A DNA stretch of 64,000 bases, taken from positions 1 through 64,000 of the forward strand of contig JANMHB010000072.1 in the NCBI GenBank assembly GCA_031374935.1. The letters are read 5' to 3'. This DNA is from JACMLX01 sp031374935 (GTDB lineage: Bacteria; Gemmatimonadota; Gemmatimonadetes; Gemmatimonadales; Gemmatimonadaceae). This document shows, piece by piece, positions 29,769 to 38,883 of the stretch (position 1 is its first letter; the number at the start of each line of letters is the position of its first letter). Below the pieces are notes generated by a model. The model made no database searches and was not told the origin of the DNA. It was given only the letters and a program-made list of their open reading frames with translations. A program made the translations under genes and the position numbers.

Positions 29769-30488
29769 ATGATGTCCACGCCCCCATCAGGAAATCCGCT
29801 GGCCAGACGTTCGTTCATGGCCAGGCTTGCTGCAGGCGTTGCGGCAATCACCGGCGCATCGGCCATTGCGCCGGCGCCGGTGCCGGCCCAGGCACTGCCG
29901 ACGGCGCCGGACCCGTGGCAACCCGCCCGGCACAGCCAGGATGACTGGCTCGAGAGTGTGCCAGGAAAGCATCGATTCTTCTTCGACGCCATCTCCGCGG
30001 CCGGGGTTGGCGACGCGATCACCTTCGCGTCGAACTTCTTCGTTGCCAGCAAGTCGGGCTATGGGCTGAGCGACGCCGACAATGCCGTCGTGATCTGTCT
30101 CCGCCATTTCGCCACGCCGTTCGCATTCACCGATGCGATGTGGGCGAAGTATGGCAGCGTGCTGGGCGAGCGCATCAAGTTCGTCGATCCGAAGACGACG
30201 GTGGCACCGCTGATCAACGTCTACCAGACCACCGGCTACGGCACACTGCTCACGAATCGCGAAACGACGCTGGCCGCCATGGTGCAACGCGGAACGCATT
30301 TCGCCGTCTGTGATATGGCGACGCGCGCGTTGGCCGGACTGATTGCCGGGAAGCTGCAGCTCAAGGCGAACGAGGTGCACGAGGAGCTGAAGGCCTCGTC
30401 GATTCCGAACGCACATTTCACGGCAGCCGGAATCGTTGCGGTCAATCGCGCGCAGGAACGCGGCTACACCATTCAGCACATCGGTTGA
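29769..30488 (+). CDS. Tat-exported protein, possibly DsrE-like
   Basis: 239 aa from ATG 29769 (a second ATG follows immediately). Twin-arginine signal: ARRSFMARLAAGVAAITGAS, ending near VPAQA, so it is predicted to be exported folded. The mature domain (KHRFFFDAISAAGVGDAITF, AVVICLRHFATPFAF, FAVCDMATRALAGLIAG) has the alternating strand/helix layout of DsrE/DsrF-like proteins, with single cysteines in VICLRH and AVCDM. The fold assignment is tentative and the role unknown. It is divergent from the BNR lipoprotein gene. Confidence 0.75.
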   Translation: MMSTPPSGNPLARRSFMARLAAGVAAITGASAIAPAPVPAQALPTAPDPWQPARHSQDDWLESVPGKHRFFFDAISAAGVGDAITFASNFFVASKSGYGLSDADNAVVICLRHFATPFAFTDAMWAKYGSVLGERIKFVDPKTTVAPLINVYQTTGYGTLLTNRETTLAAMVQRGTHFAVCDMATRALAGLIAGKLQLKANEVHEELKASSIPNAHFTAAGIVAVNRAQERGYTIQHIG

Positions 30489-30498
30489 CAATTCAGCC

Positions 30499-31995
30499 AT
30501 GAGCTCCGGCCCCGACAGCTCGAGGAGCAGCCACGCAGCACCACAGGAGATGAACCTGTTTACGCTGGTGTCCCTGCTGGCGGCGGGCTATCTGGCGACG
30601 GCACTGGGCGGACTGGCGGTCAGTCGGCAAGCCGGCAACATTGCGACGCTCTGGCCCCCGAACGGCATGCTGGTGGCGGCGCTGCTGCTCGCGGCGCCAC
30701 GTCGATGGAAAGACGTCCTGATCGCGGGGGCGTTCGGCAGCCTCCTGGCCAATCTGTTCAACGGCAGCACGGCGGTGACGTCGGCGTCGATCACGGTGGC
30801 GAACCTCGTCGAGGCGGTGATTGCGGCGGCGATCATCCGTCGCCAGACGGGGCGGCGCGTGTTGTTCCAGCACTCGAGCGATGTCGTGGTGCTGATCGTG
30901 GCGGCCATCACCGCGGCGCTGGCCGCCGGCGCCGTGAGCGCGACGTCGGCCAAGCTGCTGACGAATGCCCCATTCACCACGATCTTCATCAAGTGGGTGC
31001 TGGGGGACGTGCTCGGACTGCTGGTGGTGATGCCGATTGCCGTCATTGCGCACGACCTCGTGAAGCACGGCCCTGATGTGATCATGCGTCAACGCTCGCA
31101 GGGGGAGACGGCGGCAATCCTGGCGGTCGTCTTCGGCGTGAGCGTGGCGGTGTTCTCGCCCAACGTACCGCCGGTGCAGTTCCTGGTCATGCCGACGGTC
31201 CTCTTCGCCTCATTCCGGCTCGGGCCCCTCGGCGCGGCGTTGTCCACCGTCATCGTCGCCGTCGTGGGATCGCTCGGCACGGTCCTGGCCGCCAAGGCCG
31301 GTGCGCTGCCGTCGGACGAGATCACTCTGCGCGTCTTCAACTTCCAGCTGAATCTGGCCGTCCTGTTTCTGACCGCACTGCCGATCGGTTCAGCGATGGC
31401 GCAGCGCCACCAGCTCGAGCGCGATCTGACCGACGAGAAGGAACGCGCTGATCGGTTCGCGAGCGAGATGGCGGCGCTGGCCAACGTCGATGACCTCACG
31501 GGCCTCGCAACCCGGCGGTTCTTCCTTGACCAGCTGGATCTGATGGCGGCCACTGCGCGCCGCGTCAAGCAACCACTGACGCTGGCCATGATCGACATCG
31601 ATCACTTCAAGCCGATCAACGACAAGTTCGGACATGCCGTGGGTGACGCCGTGCTGATGGCGATCGGCACCGCGTGTCGCGTTGCGGTGCGCAGCGATGA
31701 CGTGATCGGACGACTCGGTGGCGAGGAGTTCGCCATGCTGATGCCGCTCACGGATCAGGAGACGGCGTTCCGCATCGTGGATCGCCTGCGCGAGGCAGTG
31801 GCTGCGATTGCCATTCCGACCAGCGATGGCCGATCGGTGTCGGTCACGATCAGCATCGGGATGGCGATGTTCGTGGATCAGCAGCAGATCGACCGCTTGC
31901 TGCTCGACGCGGACCGGGCGCTGTACCTGGCCAAGGAGCGGGGCCGGAACCGGATCGTGCTGGCCGAACGGTCGGTCGTCACCTCACTCTTCTAG
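30499..31995 (+). CDS. MASE1-type membrane sensor with GGDEF diguanylate cyclase domain
   Basis: 498 aa from the ATG at 30499. Residues about 20-310 hold eight or so hydrophobic helices with the MASE1-like pattern IATLWPPNGMLVAALLLA, a membrane sensor domain. A short coiled linker (QLERDLTDEKERADRFASEM) joins a C-terminal GGDEF domain: NVDDLTGLATRRFFLDQLD, DIDHFKPINDKFGHAVGDAVL and the active site GGEEF (407-411). No RxxD inhibitory site is seen just upstream. Makes c-di-GMP in response to an unknown signal. It starts 10 bp after the Tat protein gene, so co-transcription is likely. Confidence 0.93.
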   Translation: MSSGPDSSRSSHAAPQEMNLFTLVSLLAAGYLATALGGLAVSRQAGNIATLWPPNGMLVAALLLAAPRRWKDVLIAGAFGSLLANLFNGSTAVTSASITVANLVEAVIAAAIIRRQTGRRVLFQHSSDVVVLIVAAITAALAAGAVSATSAKLLTNAPFTTIFIKWVLGDVLGLLVVMPIAVIAHDLVKHGPDVIMRQRSQGETAAILAVVFGVSVAVFSPNVPPVQFLVMPTVLFASFRLGPLGAALSTVIVAVVGSLGTVLAAKAGALPSDEITLRVFNFQLNLAVLFLTALPIGSAMAQRHQLERDLTDEKERADRFASEMAALANVDDLTGLATRRFFLDQLDLMAATARRVKQPLTLAMIDIDHFKPINDKFGHAVGDAVLMAIGTACRVAVRSDDVIGRLGGEEFAMLMPLTDQETAFRIVDRLREAVAAIAIPTSDGRSVSVTISIGMAMFVDQQQIDRLLLDADRALYLAKERGRNRIVLAERSVVTSLF

Positions 31996-32029
31996 CACGC
32001 GCGCTGGAATCGACGCGCATGGCTGGTGG

Positions 32030-33346
32030 TCAGCCGAGGCGTGAGTCGATCACCCGCCTGGCCTTGCCGGTCTGCATGCGTTCCAGCGATGCTGGCGGCA
32101 GCACCGTCACGCTCACGCTGATACCCACGTGCACCTTGATGCGGTGCTGCAGCTCACCGGCAATGCGCTGCGCCGACTCGGCTGACCAGGTCGCGTGGGC
32201 GGACTGCACCTCGCAGCGCACCTCCACCTGATCGAGTGCTCCGTCGCGCCGCACGTGCAGCAGATACTGCCCCGAGAGTGCGCCGTGTTCCAGAATGAGC
32301 GCTTCGATCTGCGTGGGGAACACGTTCACGCCGCGGATGATGAGCATGTCATCGCTGCGGCCCACGATCTTCGCCATGCGCCGGAACGCCCGTGATGTCG
32401 GCGGCAGGAGTCGCGTCAGATCGCGCGTCCGGTACCGGATCATCGGCAGCGCCTCCTTCGTGAGGGTGGTGAAGACCAGCTCCCCCTCCTCGCCGTCGGC
32501 ACAGACCGCACCCGTCTCAGGGTTGATGATCTCCGGGAGGAAATGGTCCTCCCAGATCACCGGGCCATCCTTGCTTTCGATGCACTCACTGGCGACACCG
32601 GGCCCCATGATCTCGGACAGCCCGTAGATGTCCACCGCATCGAGATTCGCGCGCCGTTCGATGTCCGCTCGCATCGCGTTCGTCCATGGCTCGGCGCCGA
32701 ATATCCCGACCTTGAGAGACGATTCGGCGGGGTTCAGCCCCATGCGCTCGAACTGTTCGATGATCACCTGCATGTAGCTCGGAGTGATCATGATGATGTC
32801 CGGGCGGAAATCCTGGATCAGCTGCACCTGCTTTTCCGTCTGGCCACCCGACATCGGGATGACCGTACATCCCATCCGTTCCGCCCCGTAGTGCGCGCCG
32901 AGGCCGCCGGTGAAGAGTCCATAACCGTACGCCACGTGCACGATGTCGCCCGCCCGCCCACCGGCCGCACGGATCGATCGCGCGACGAGTTGCGCCCAGG
33001 TGTCGATGTCACCCTGTGTGTATCCGACGACCGTCGGCTTGCCGGTGGTTCCTGACGACGCATGCACGCGTACGACCTGGGCGCGCGGCACGGCGAACAG
33101 GCCGAACGGGTAGTTGTCGCGAAGGTCGGCCTTGGTGGTGAACGGAAACCGTGCCAGATCCGACAGCTGCCGCAGGTCCTCCGGGTGCACGCCTGCGCCG
33201 TCGAACGCACGCCGGTAGTGCGCCACGTTCTCGTAGGCGTGACGCACCGTCCATTGCAGTCGCCGCAGCTGCAGCGCTGCCACTTCATCACGACTGGCAG
33301 TCTCGATCGATTCGAGATCGCCGGAGGACGGTCGCGTGACTGGCAT
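32030..33346 (-). CDS. paaK: Phenylacetate-CoA ligase
   Basis: 438 aa, family length. Activates phenylacetate with ATP and CoA, the entry step of the Paa pathway. Signatures: VRVHASSGTTGKPTVVGYT (P-loop), YGLSEIMGPGVASEC, MIRYRTRDLTRLL and the C-terminal lysine region RMQTGKARRVID. Last gene of the operon running from paaG (39674) to here, 42 bp after paaZ. Confidence 0.96.
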   Translation of the reverse strand: MPVTRPSSGDLESIETASRDEVAALQLRRLQWTVRHAYENVAHYRRAFDGAGVHPEDLRQLSDLARFPFTTKADLRDNYPFGLFAVPRAQVVRVHASSGTTGKPTVVGYTQGDIDTWAQLVARSIRAAGGRAGDIVHVAYGYGLFTGGLGAHYGAERMGCTVIPMSGGQTEKQVQLIQDFRPDIIMITPSYMQVIIEQFERMGLNPAESSLKVGIFGAEPWTNAMRADIERRANLDAVDIYGLSEIMGPGVASECIESKDGPVIWEDHFLPEIINPETGAVCADGEEGELVFTTLTKEALPMIRYRTRDLTRLLPPTSRAFRRMAKIVGRSDDMLIIRGVNVFPTQIEALILEHGALSGQYLLHVRRDGALDQVEVRCEVQSAHATWSAESAQRIAGELQHRIKVHVGISVSVTVLPPASLERMQTGKARRVIDSRLG

Positions 33347-33388
33347 CGTCGCCTACCAGATCGTGACGAAAGTCATGGGGCGCACCCG

Positions 33389-35440
33389 TCAGGCAACCGC
33401 GGCCACGTCCCGTTGCACCAGCGTCAGGATGGTATAAACCGCCACGGCCTCGCCATCCTGATTCATGACTTCGACATCCCAGTGCACCACACCCTGCGGG
33501 ATCTGGCCCTCGCGATCCTCCTTGGCGGTCTTCTGCTTGCACGTGAGTCGGGCGACGATCGTATCGCCGATGAAGACCGGCTTCACGAACCGCAGCCCTT
33601 CCAGCCCATAGTTCGCCAGCACGGGGCCGGGTGCCGGATCGACGAACAGACCCGCCGCTGCCGAGAGCACGAAATACCCATGCGCCACGCGCTTGCCGAA
33701 GAGCGAGGATTGCGCCGCGAGCTCGTCCATGTGCGCGTAGAAGAAATCACCGGAGATGCCGGCGAAGTTCACGACATCGGCTTCGGTCACGGTGCGCCGG
33801 TGCGTGATGAACGTCTCGCCGAGGCGCAGCTCGCCGAAGAACTTCCGGAACGGATGGATGCGATCGCGCAATTCATCGGCACCTTTGCTCCATTCCCGCG
33901 TCACCGCCGACACCGTCTGCGGCGATCCCTGAATCGCCGTGCGCTGCATGTAGTGCATCACACCGCGCACGCCACCCAGTTCTTCACCGCCACCGGCGCG
34001 GCCGGGGCCACCGTGCACCATCCCCGGCATCGGGGACCCGTGTCCCGTCGACTCCTTGGCGCTGTGTCGATTGATGAACATCAGTCGCCCGTGCCAGGCC
34101 GCCGTGCCGAGTGCCATGGTGCGCACGACGTCATCCTGCGCCGTGAAGACCGAGCCGACGAGGCTGCCCTTGCCAAGCTTTGCCAGCGCAACCGCTTCCT
34201 CCACGCTCCGATAGGGCATGACGGTATTCACTGGACCGAAGGCTTCGACGTCATGCGACGGCGTGCCGCCAAAGGGGGCGTTGGCATACAGCAGCATTGC
34301 CGGATAGAACGCTCCGCGTTCCGCGTCGGCGCCAACCACAGTCAGTGTGCCCGGGCCACCGAACACCACCTCGGCGCCCCCTTGCAGCAGCGCGACGTTG
34401 CGTTCGACTTCGCGCACCTGGCTTCGGCCGGCAAGTGGCCCCATCCGAACACCATCCACCGCCGGATCGCCGACCTTCACACCCGCCAGTCGCGCGGACA
34501 ACGCGGCAGTGACGGCGTCGACCATGCTCTCGTGCACGAACGTGCGGCGAATCGCGGTACACTTCTGGCCAGCCTTGACCGTCATCTCACGCGTCACTTC
34601 CTTGATGAACAGGTCGAACTCCTCGGTACCGGGTGCGGCGTCGGGACCGAGCATCGAGAAGTTCAACGAATCGGCTTCCTGGTTGAAACGGACGCTATTG
34701 CCCAGGATGGCCCGGCTCCCCTTGAGCATCAGCCCCGTGGCAGCGGATCCAGTGAACGCGACGGAGTCCTGACAATCGACATGCTCCAGCAGGTCTCCGG
34801 CGCTGCCGCAGATCAGCTGAAAGGTTCCGGCGGGCAGCAGCCCCGACTCCACCATCGCACGGGCAACGACTTCCGTCAGATAGCTCGTGACAGTCGCTGG
34901 CTTCACGATGCTCGGCACGCCAGCCAGGAATGACGTGGCGAACTTCTCCAGCATGCCCCACACGGGAAAGTTGAACGCGTTGATCTGGATCGCGACCCCT
35001 TCCATCGGGACGCAGATGTGTCGCCCGATGAAGGTGCCGCCCTTGCTCAACGCCTCGACGCCGCCATCGACGAAGAAGGTCTCATCGGGAAATTCGCGAC
35101 GCCCGCGGCTGGCGTAGGCGAACAGGGTGCCGAACCCGCCGTCGATATCGACCCATGAATCGGCCCGGGTGGCACCGGTCCACGCCGAGACCGCGTAGAA
35201 CTCTTCCTTGCGCGCCGTGAGGTATTGCGCAAGGGCTTTGAGGATTCGCGCGCGCTGATGAAAGGTCATCGCCCGCAGCGTCGGTCCGCCGACGGTGCGT
35301 CCATAGGTCAGCATGTCGCGGAAGTTCAGCCCGTCACTCGACGCCACGGCAACCTCGGCACCGGTGACGGCGTGATACAGCGTGGTCCCGGTTCCGGTGC
35401 CCGCGATCCACTCGCCGTACGCGTAGTTCTGCAATCGCAT
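33389..35440 (-). CDS. paaZ: Bifunctional oxepin-CoA hydrolase / 3-oxo-5,6-dehydrosuberyl-CoA semialdehyde dehydrogenase
   Basis: 683 aa. N-terminal aldehyde dehydrogenase (catalytic Cys in GQKCTAIRRTF, Glu region NQEADSLNFSM) oxidises the semialdehyde; the C-terminal MaoC-like hydratase (from about residue 530; AGISGDFFYAHMDE holds the Asp/His dyad) opens the oxepin-CoA ring. The ATG at 35440 (MRLQNYAYGEW) is preferred over one seven codons upstream because it sits in a TGATG overlap with the paaY stop. Both domains look intact. Confidence 0.95.
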   Translation of the reverse strand: MRLQNYAYGEWIAGTGTGTTLYHAVTGAEVAVASSDGLNFRDMLTYGRTVGGPTLRAMTFHQRARILKALAQYLTARKEEFYAVSAWTGATRADSWVDIDGGFGTLFAYASRGRREFPDETFFVDGGVEALSKGGTFIGRHICVPMEGVAIQINAFNFPVWGMLEKFATSFLAGVPSIVKPATVTSYLTEVVARAMVESGLLPAGTFQLICGSAGDLLEHVDCQDSVAFTGSAATGLMLKGSRAILGNSVRFNQEADSLNFSMLGPDAAPGTEEFDLFIKEVTREMTVKAGQKCTAIRRTFVHESMVDAVTAALSARLAGVKVGDPAVDGVRMGPLAGRSQVREVERNVALLQGGAEVVFGGPGTLTVVGADAERGAFYPAMLLYANAPFGGTPSHDVEAFGPVNTVMPYRSVEEAVALAKLGKGSLVGSVFTAQDDVVRTMALGTAAWHGRLMFINRHSAKESTGHGSPMPGMVHGGPGRAGGGEELGGVRGVMHYMQRTAIQGSPQTVSAVTREWSKGADELRDRIHPFRKFFGELRLGETFITHRRTVTEADVVNFAGISGDFFYAHMDELAAQSSLFGKRVAHGYFVLSAAAGLFVDPAPGPVLANYGLEGLRFVKPVFIGDTIVARLTCKQKTAKEDREGQIPQGVVHWDVEVMNQDGEAVAVYTILTLVQRDVAAVA

Positions 35441-36039
35441 CACGACCTGGTCTCTCCCCATGTTTTGTATGTCGACACCTGGCTAGCCCGATCGGCCGGC
35501 ACGTCGCGCAGCGGCTCACACGCCACCAGCGACGCGCGCAACTCCGCCGGGAGCGCCTGATAGAGCGCCGTTCCCTCACTCTTCCACTGCAGCATTTCGT
35601 CGCTGACGTCCTTGACGATCTTCGCCGGATTCCCGACGACCACCTTGCGTTCGGGGATTTCCATCCCCGCGGGCACGAAGCAGAGGGCCCCGACGACGCA
35701 GCCAGCCCCGACCACGGCGTTATCCATCACCACCGCATTCATCCCCACCAGCGCGTTGGCACCGATACGCGCACCGTGAATGATCGCGCCGTGCCCGACA
35801 TGCGCGCCCGGTTCCAGCACCACCGTGACGCCCGGAAACATGTGCACGGTGCAATTCTCCTGCACGTTGCAGCCGTCGCCGATCACGATGCCACCCCAGT
35901 CGCCACGCAGCGCAGCCCCCGGGCCGATGTACACATCGCGCCCGATGACCACATTGCCGGTGACCGTGGCATTCGGATGCACGAACGCCGTCTCGTGCAC
36001 CACCGGAACGAATCCGCCGAACGCAAAGATGTTCGCCAC
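35440..36039 (-). CDS. paaY: PaaY, gamma-carbonic-anhydrase-like hexapeptide thioesterase
   Basis: 199 aa from a GTG at 36039 that overlaps the thiolase stop (TAGTG). Left-handed beta-helix with hexapeptide repeats (TVTGNVVIGRDVYIGPGAAL, IGDGCNVQENCTVHMF) and the zinc-binding histidines of the gamma-carbonic-anhydrase fold (TVHMF, HVGHGAIIHGARIG). PaaY in other bacteria hydrolyses dead-end CoA adducts of the pathway; that role is by homology. Stop overlaps the paaZ start (TGATG). Confidence 0.92.
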   Translation of the reverse strand: MANIFAFGGFVPVVHETAFVHPNATVTGNVVIGRDVYIGPGAALRGDWGGIVIGDGCNVQENCTVHMFPGVTVVLEPGAHVGHGAIIHGARIGANALVGMNAVVMDNAVVGAGCVVGALCFVPAGMEIPERKVVVGNPAKIVKDVSDEMLQWKSEGTALYQALPAELRASLVACEPLRDVPADRASQVSTYKTWGETRS

Positions 36040-37250
36040 TACGCACGCTCGAGGATGGTGGCCATGCCCTGCCCGACGCCGACACACATCGTCGCCAACG
36101 CATACCGTGCGCCTGTGCGTTGCAACTCATGGGCGGCGCTGAGCAGGATTCGTGCGCCGCTCATGCCAAGCGGGTGCCCAAGGGCGATCGCGCCACCGTT
36201 CGGATTCACGCGTGGGTCGTCATCCGACACCCCAAGCTCTCGGAGGCATCCGATCGCCTGTGCGGCGAAGGCTTCGTTGAGTTCAATCACATCGATCTCG
36301 CCAAGCGTGAGACCCACCTTCGCCAACGCAAGACGCGAGGCCGGCACTGGTCCGAGTCCCATCACACGCGGCTCGACGCCGGCGACCGCTGTCGTCACGA
36401 TTCGCGCCAGCGGCGCGGCCCCGATGGACTGCGCACCCGCGGCCGAACCGATCAGCAGCGCGGCCGCACCATCGTTCAGGCCCGAGGCGTTTCCCGCAGT
36501 GACCGATCCCTTGCCATCGGGCCGGAAGGCGGGCCGGAGTTTGGCGAGGATCTCGAGCGTGGTGTCGGGGCGAATGAATTCGTCCTGGTCCACGACCCGG
36601 GGCTCGCCGTTCTTCTGCGCGATCATCAGCGGCGCGATCTCGGGGACGAAGCGACCCGCCGCACGCGCTGCGGCCGCCTTCTGCTGTGATCGGAGCGCAA
36701 ACACATCCTGAGCGGCGCGCGAGATGCCGAACAGCTCCGCCACATTCTCCGCCGTCTGCCCCATCGCGTCGGCGCCATACCGGCTCTGCATCGCCGGATT
36801 CACGAAGCGCCATCCGAGGCTGGTGTCGAACATCTCGATGTCACGCGCGTACGGCTTGCTCGCTTTGCTCATGACGTATGGCGCACGTGTCATGTTCTCC
36901 ACGCCGCCTGCCAGATAGAACGCCCCGTCACCGCACCGCACCGCTCGGGCGGCATTGGCAACCGCGCTCATTCCGGACGCACAGAGCCGATTCACCGTCT
37001 CACCAGGCACCGTGTGCGGTAGTCCGGCGAGCAGGGCCGCCATGCGGGCCACGTTGCGGTTGTCGTCGCCGGCCTGGTTCGCACAACCAAGGATCACATC
37101 AGTGATCCGCGCCGGGTCGAGTGACGCGTGGCGCCCAACGAGGCTCGAGATCACGTGGGCCGCAAGATCGTCGGCGCGCACGTCAGCCAGTTGACCACCG
37201 AGGCTGCCGATGGGTGTCCGTACACCGTCAAGGATGAACGCGTCGGTCAT
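36039..37250 (-). CDS. paaJ: 3-Oxoadipyl-CoA / 3-oxo-5,6-dehydrosuberyl-CoA thiolase
   Basis: 403 aa. Thiolytic cleavage steps of the Paa beta-oxidation branch, giving acetyl-CoA and succinyl-CoA. Nucleophile Cys90 in NRLCASGMSAVANA, His in NPNGGAIALGHPLGMSGAR, second Cys in TMCVGVGQG. Its start overlaps the paaI stop by four bases (ATGA) and its stop overlaps the paaY GTG start. Confidence 0.95.
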   Translation of the reverse strand: MTDAFILDGVRTPIGSLGGQLADVRADDLAAHVISSLVGRHASLDPARITDVILGCANQAGDDNRNVARMAALLAGLPHTVPGETVNRLCASGMSAVANAARAVRCGDGAFYLAGGVENMTRAPYVMSKASKPYARDIEMFDTSLGWRFVNPAMQSRYGADAMGQTAENVAELFGISRAAQDVFALRSQQKAAAARAAGRFVPEIAPLMIAQKNGEPRVVDQDEFIRPDTTLEILAKLRPAFRPDGKGSVTAGNASGLNDGAAALLIGSAAGAQSIGAAPLARIVTTAVAGVEPRVMGLGPVPASRLALAKVGLTLGEIDVIELNEAFAAQAIGCLRELGVSDDDPRVNPNGGAIALGHPLGMSGARILLSAAHELQRTGARYALATMCVGVGQGMATILERA

Positions 37251-37702
37251 TCGGGGGTCGGGGATGAGACATGCGGCTTGCGGGTGCGATAGACCGAGCC
37301 GCGGAAGAGGGCGACGACGACGTCGTGCTGATTGCGCACCGTCACGCGATAGAATCCAAGCCGACCACTCGAGGCATCCTCGTCGGCGGTTGCCGTCAGG
37401 GTGTCGTGTACGTGAATCGCCGCGGGATAGGCAATCTGGTTGTCCACGGCCACGGTGACGAATTCCCCGCCGTTGCAGGCGAAGGCCATGGCGCTGTCGG
37501 CAAACGAAAAGACGATGCCGCCGTGCGACACGCCAAAGCCGTTCATCATCTCTTCGCGGACCTGCATCGTGAGCACGCAGTGCCCGGGCCGGATCGAAAC
37601 CAGCGTGATACCGAGCCAGCGACTGAACGCATCGGTGGCGAGCATGGCCGCCACGATCGCGCCGGATGACGCCACCTGTTCCGGTGCGGCGTTGCCACTC
37701 AT
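37247..37702 (-). CDS. paaI: Hotdog-fold hydroxyphenylacetyl-CoA thioesterase
   Basis: 151 aa, family length. Motif MNGFGVSHGGIVFSFADSAMAFACN is the hotdog helix with the catalytic Asp/Asn region. In E. coli PaaI releases CoA from blocked ring-hydroxylated intermediates; the role here is by homology and context. Four-base ATGA overlaps at both ends with paaH and paaJ. Confidence 0.95.
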   Translation of the reverse strand: MSGNAAPEQVASSGAIVAAMLATDAFSRWLGITLVSIRPGHCVLTMQVREEMMNGFGVSHGGIVFSFADSAMAFACNGGEFVTVAVDNQIAYPAAIHVHDTLTATADEDASSGRLGFYRVTVRNQHDVVVALFRGSVYRTRKPHVSSPTPE

Positions 37703-38883
37703 GAGCGGAGCCCCTGCCCCGCGCTCACCCGCCGGCGCAGCAGCACGCTGGCGCGGTAGCGATCCTCGCCGTACTCCGCATGCAGTGCGTCGAGTCGGCC
37801 CAGCACGGTCGCCGGGCCGATCTGGTCACCCCACGCCAGCAGGCCGCGCGGATAGTTCACACCTTTCGTCATGGCCAGTTCGATGTCGTCCGCCGACGCG
37901 ATGCGCAGGTGAACCGCATCGATCGCTTCGTTCACCAGCATTGCCAGCACACGATCGACGATCAGCTGTCCGAGAGCCACATCGCAGCTGGGGTCCGGCT
38001 TGCGGGCGCTGTCGCGATAGTCGTAGAAGCCACGGGAGCGCTTCCGCCCCCAGAATCCGGCTTCCACCAGCCGGCGCTGGGTGACGGATGGCCGATAGCG
38101 TGGATCGTGGAAGCACCCGTCGTAGACACTCTGCGTGACGGCGAAGTTGATGTCGTTGCCGATGAAGTCCATCAGCTCGAACGGCCCCATGCGAAAGCCG
38201 GCGAGGTCGCGCAACGCCCAGTCGATCGTGGGCGCATCGGCAACACCTTCGTCGAGCAGACGCAGCGACTCGCCGTAGAATGGGCGCGCCACGCGATTGA
38301 CGATGAATCCCGGCGTGTCGCGGGCCACCACCGTGACCTTCTTCCACGAATCGACCAGCGCACGGGCGGCGATCGTGACCTCCTCGGCAGTGGTCACCGC
38401 AGGGATGATCTCCACCAGCGGCATCAGCACCGCCGGGTTGAAGAAGTGAAGCCCCAGCACGCGCTCGGGCCGTCGACAGCTGCCGGCGATTGCGGCCACC
38501 GCCAGTGATGACGTATTCGTGGCAAGGATGCAGTCATCCGCCACGGCACGCTCGAGCTGCGCGAACAGCGCAGTCTTGACGGCGAGCAGCTCAGCCACCG
38601 CCTCGATGACCAGGCCGCAGCCACTGAACGCGGCGTATCCGTCGGTGAGGTCGCCGGCATCGTGTACGCGCGCCATCGTGGCGTCCGCCACGTCCTGCGT
38701 CAGGCGGCCTTTCGTGACGTCACGCACGAGTGTTGCGGCGATGCTGCTTCGCGCGCGCGCCACTGCGTCGGCCGCAACATCACCGAGCAGCACGTCATGG
38801 CCCGCGGCAGCGGCGACATGGGCAATGCCGCTGCCCATCGCCCCGGCACCGAGCACGCCGATCGTCATGCGGGTGTCGGGCAT
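37699..38883 (-). CDS. paaH: 3-Hydroxyadipyl-CoA dehydrogenase
   Basis: 394 aa from the ATG at 38883 in a TGATG overlap with the paaG stop. Oxidises 3-hydroxyadipyl-CoA with NAD+. Rossmann motif GVLGAGAMGSGIAHVAAAAG, LGLHFFNPAVLMPLVEI (catalytic His), and two C-terminal 3HCDH helical domains including FRMGPFELMDFIGND. The length is larger than the 280-aa 3-hydroxybutyryl-CoA dehydrogenases and nearer the two-domain PaaH type. Confidence 0.93.
   Translation of the reverse strand: MPDTRMTIGVLGAGAMGSGIAHVAAAAGHDVLLGDVAADAVARARSSIAATLVRDVTKGRLTQDVADATMARVHDAGDLTDGYAAFSGCGLVIEAVAELLAVKTALFAQLERAVADDCILATNTSSLAVAAIAGSCRRPERVLGLHFFNPAVLMPLVEIIPAVTTAEEVTIAARALVDSWKKVTVVARDTPGFIVNRVARPFYGESLRLLDEGVADAPTIDWALRDLAGFRMGPFELMDFIGNDINFAVTQSVYDGCFHDPRYRPSVTQRRLVEAGFWGRKRSRGFYDYRDSARKPDPSCDVALGQLIVDRVLAMLVNEAIDAVHLRIASADDIELAMTKGVNYPRGLLAWGDQIGPATVLGRLDALHAEYGEDRYRASVLLRRRVSAGQGLRS

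Noticed and set aside
33062..34933. 620-residue plus-strand open frame
   Set aside because: It is antisense to paaK/paaZ, whose catalytic motifs are clear.
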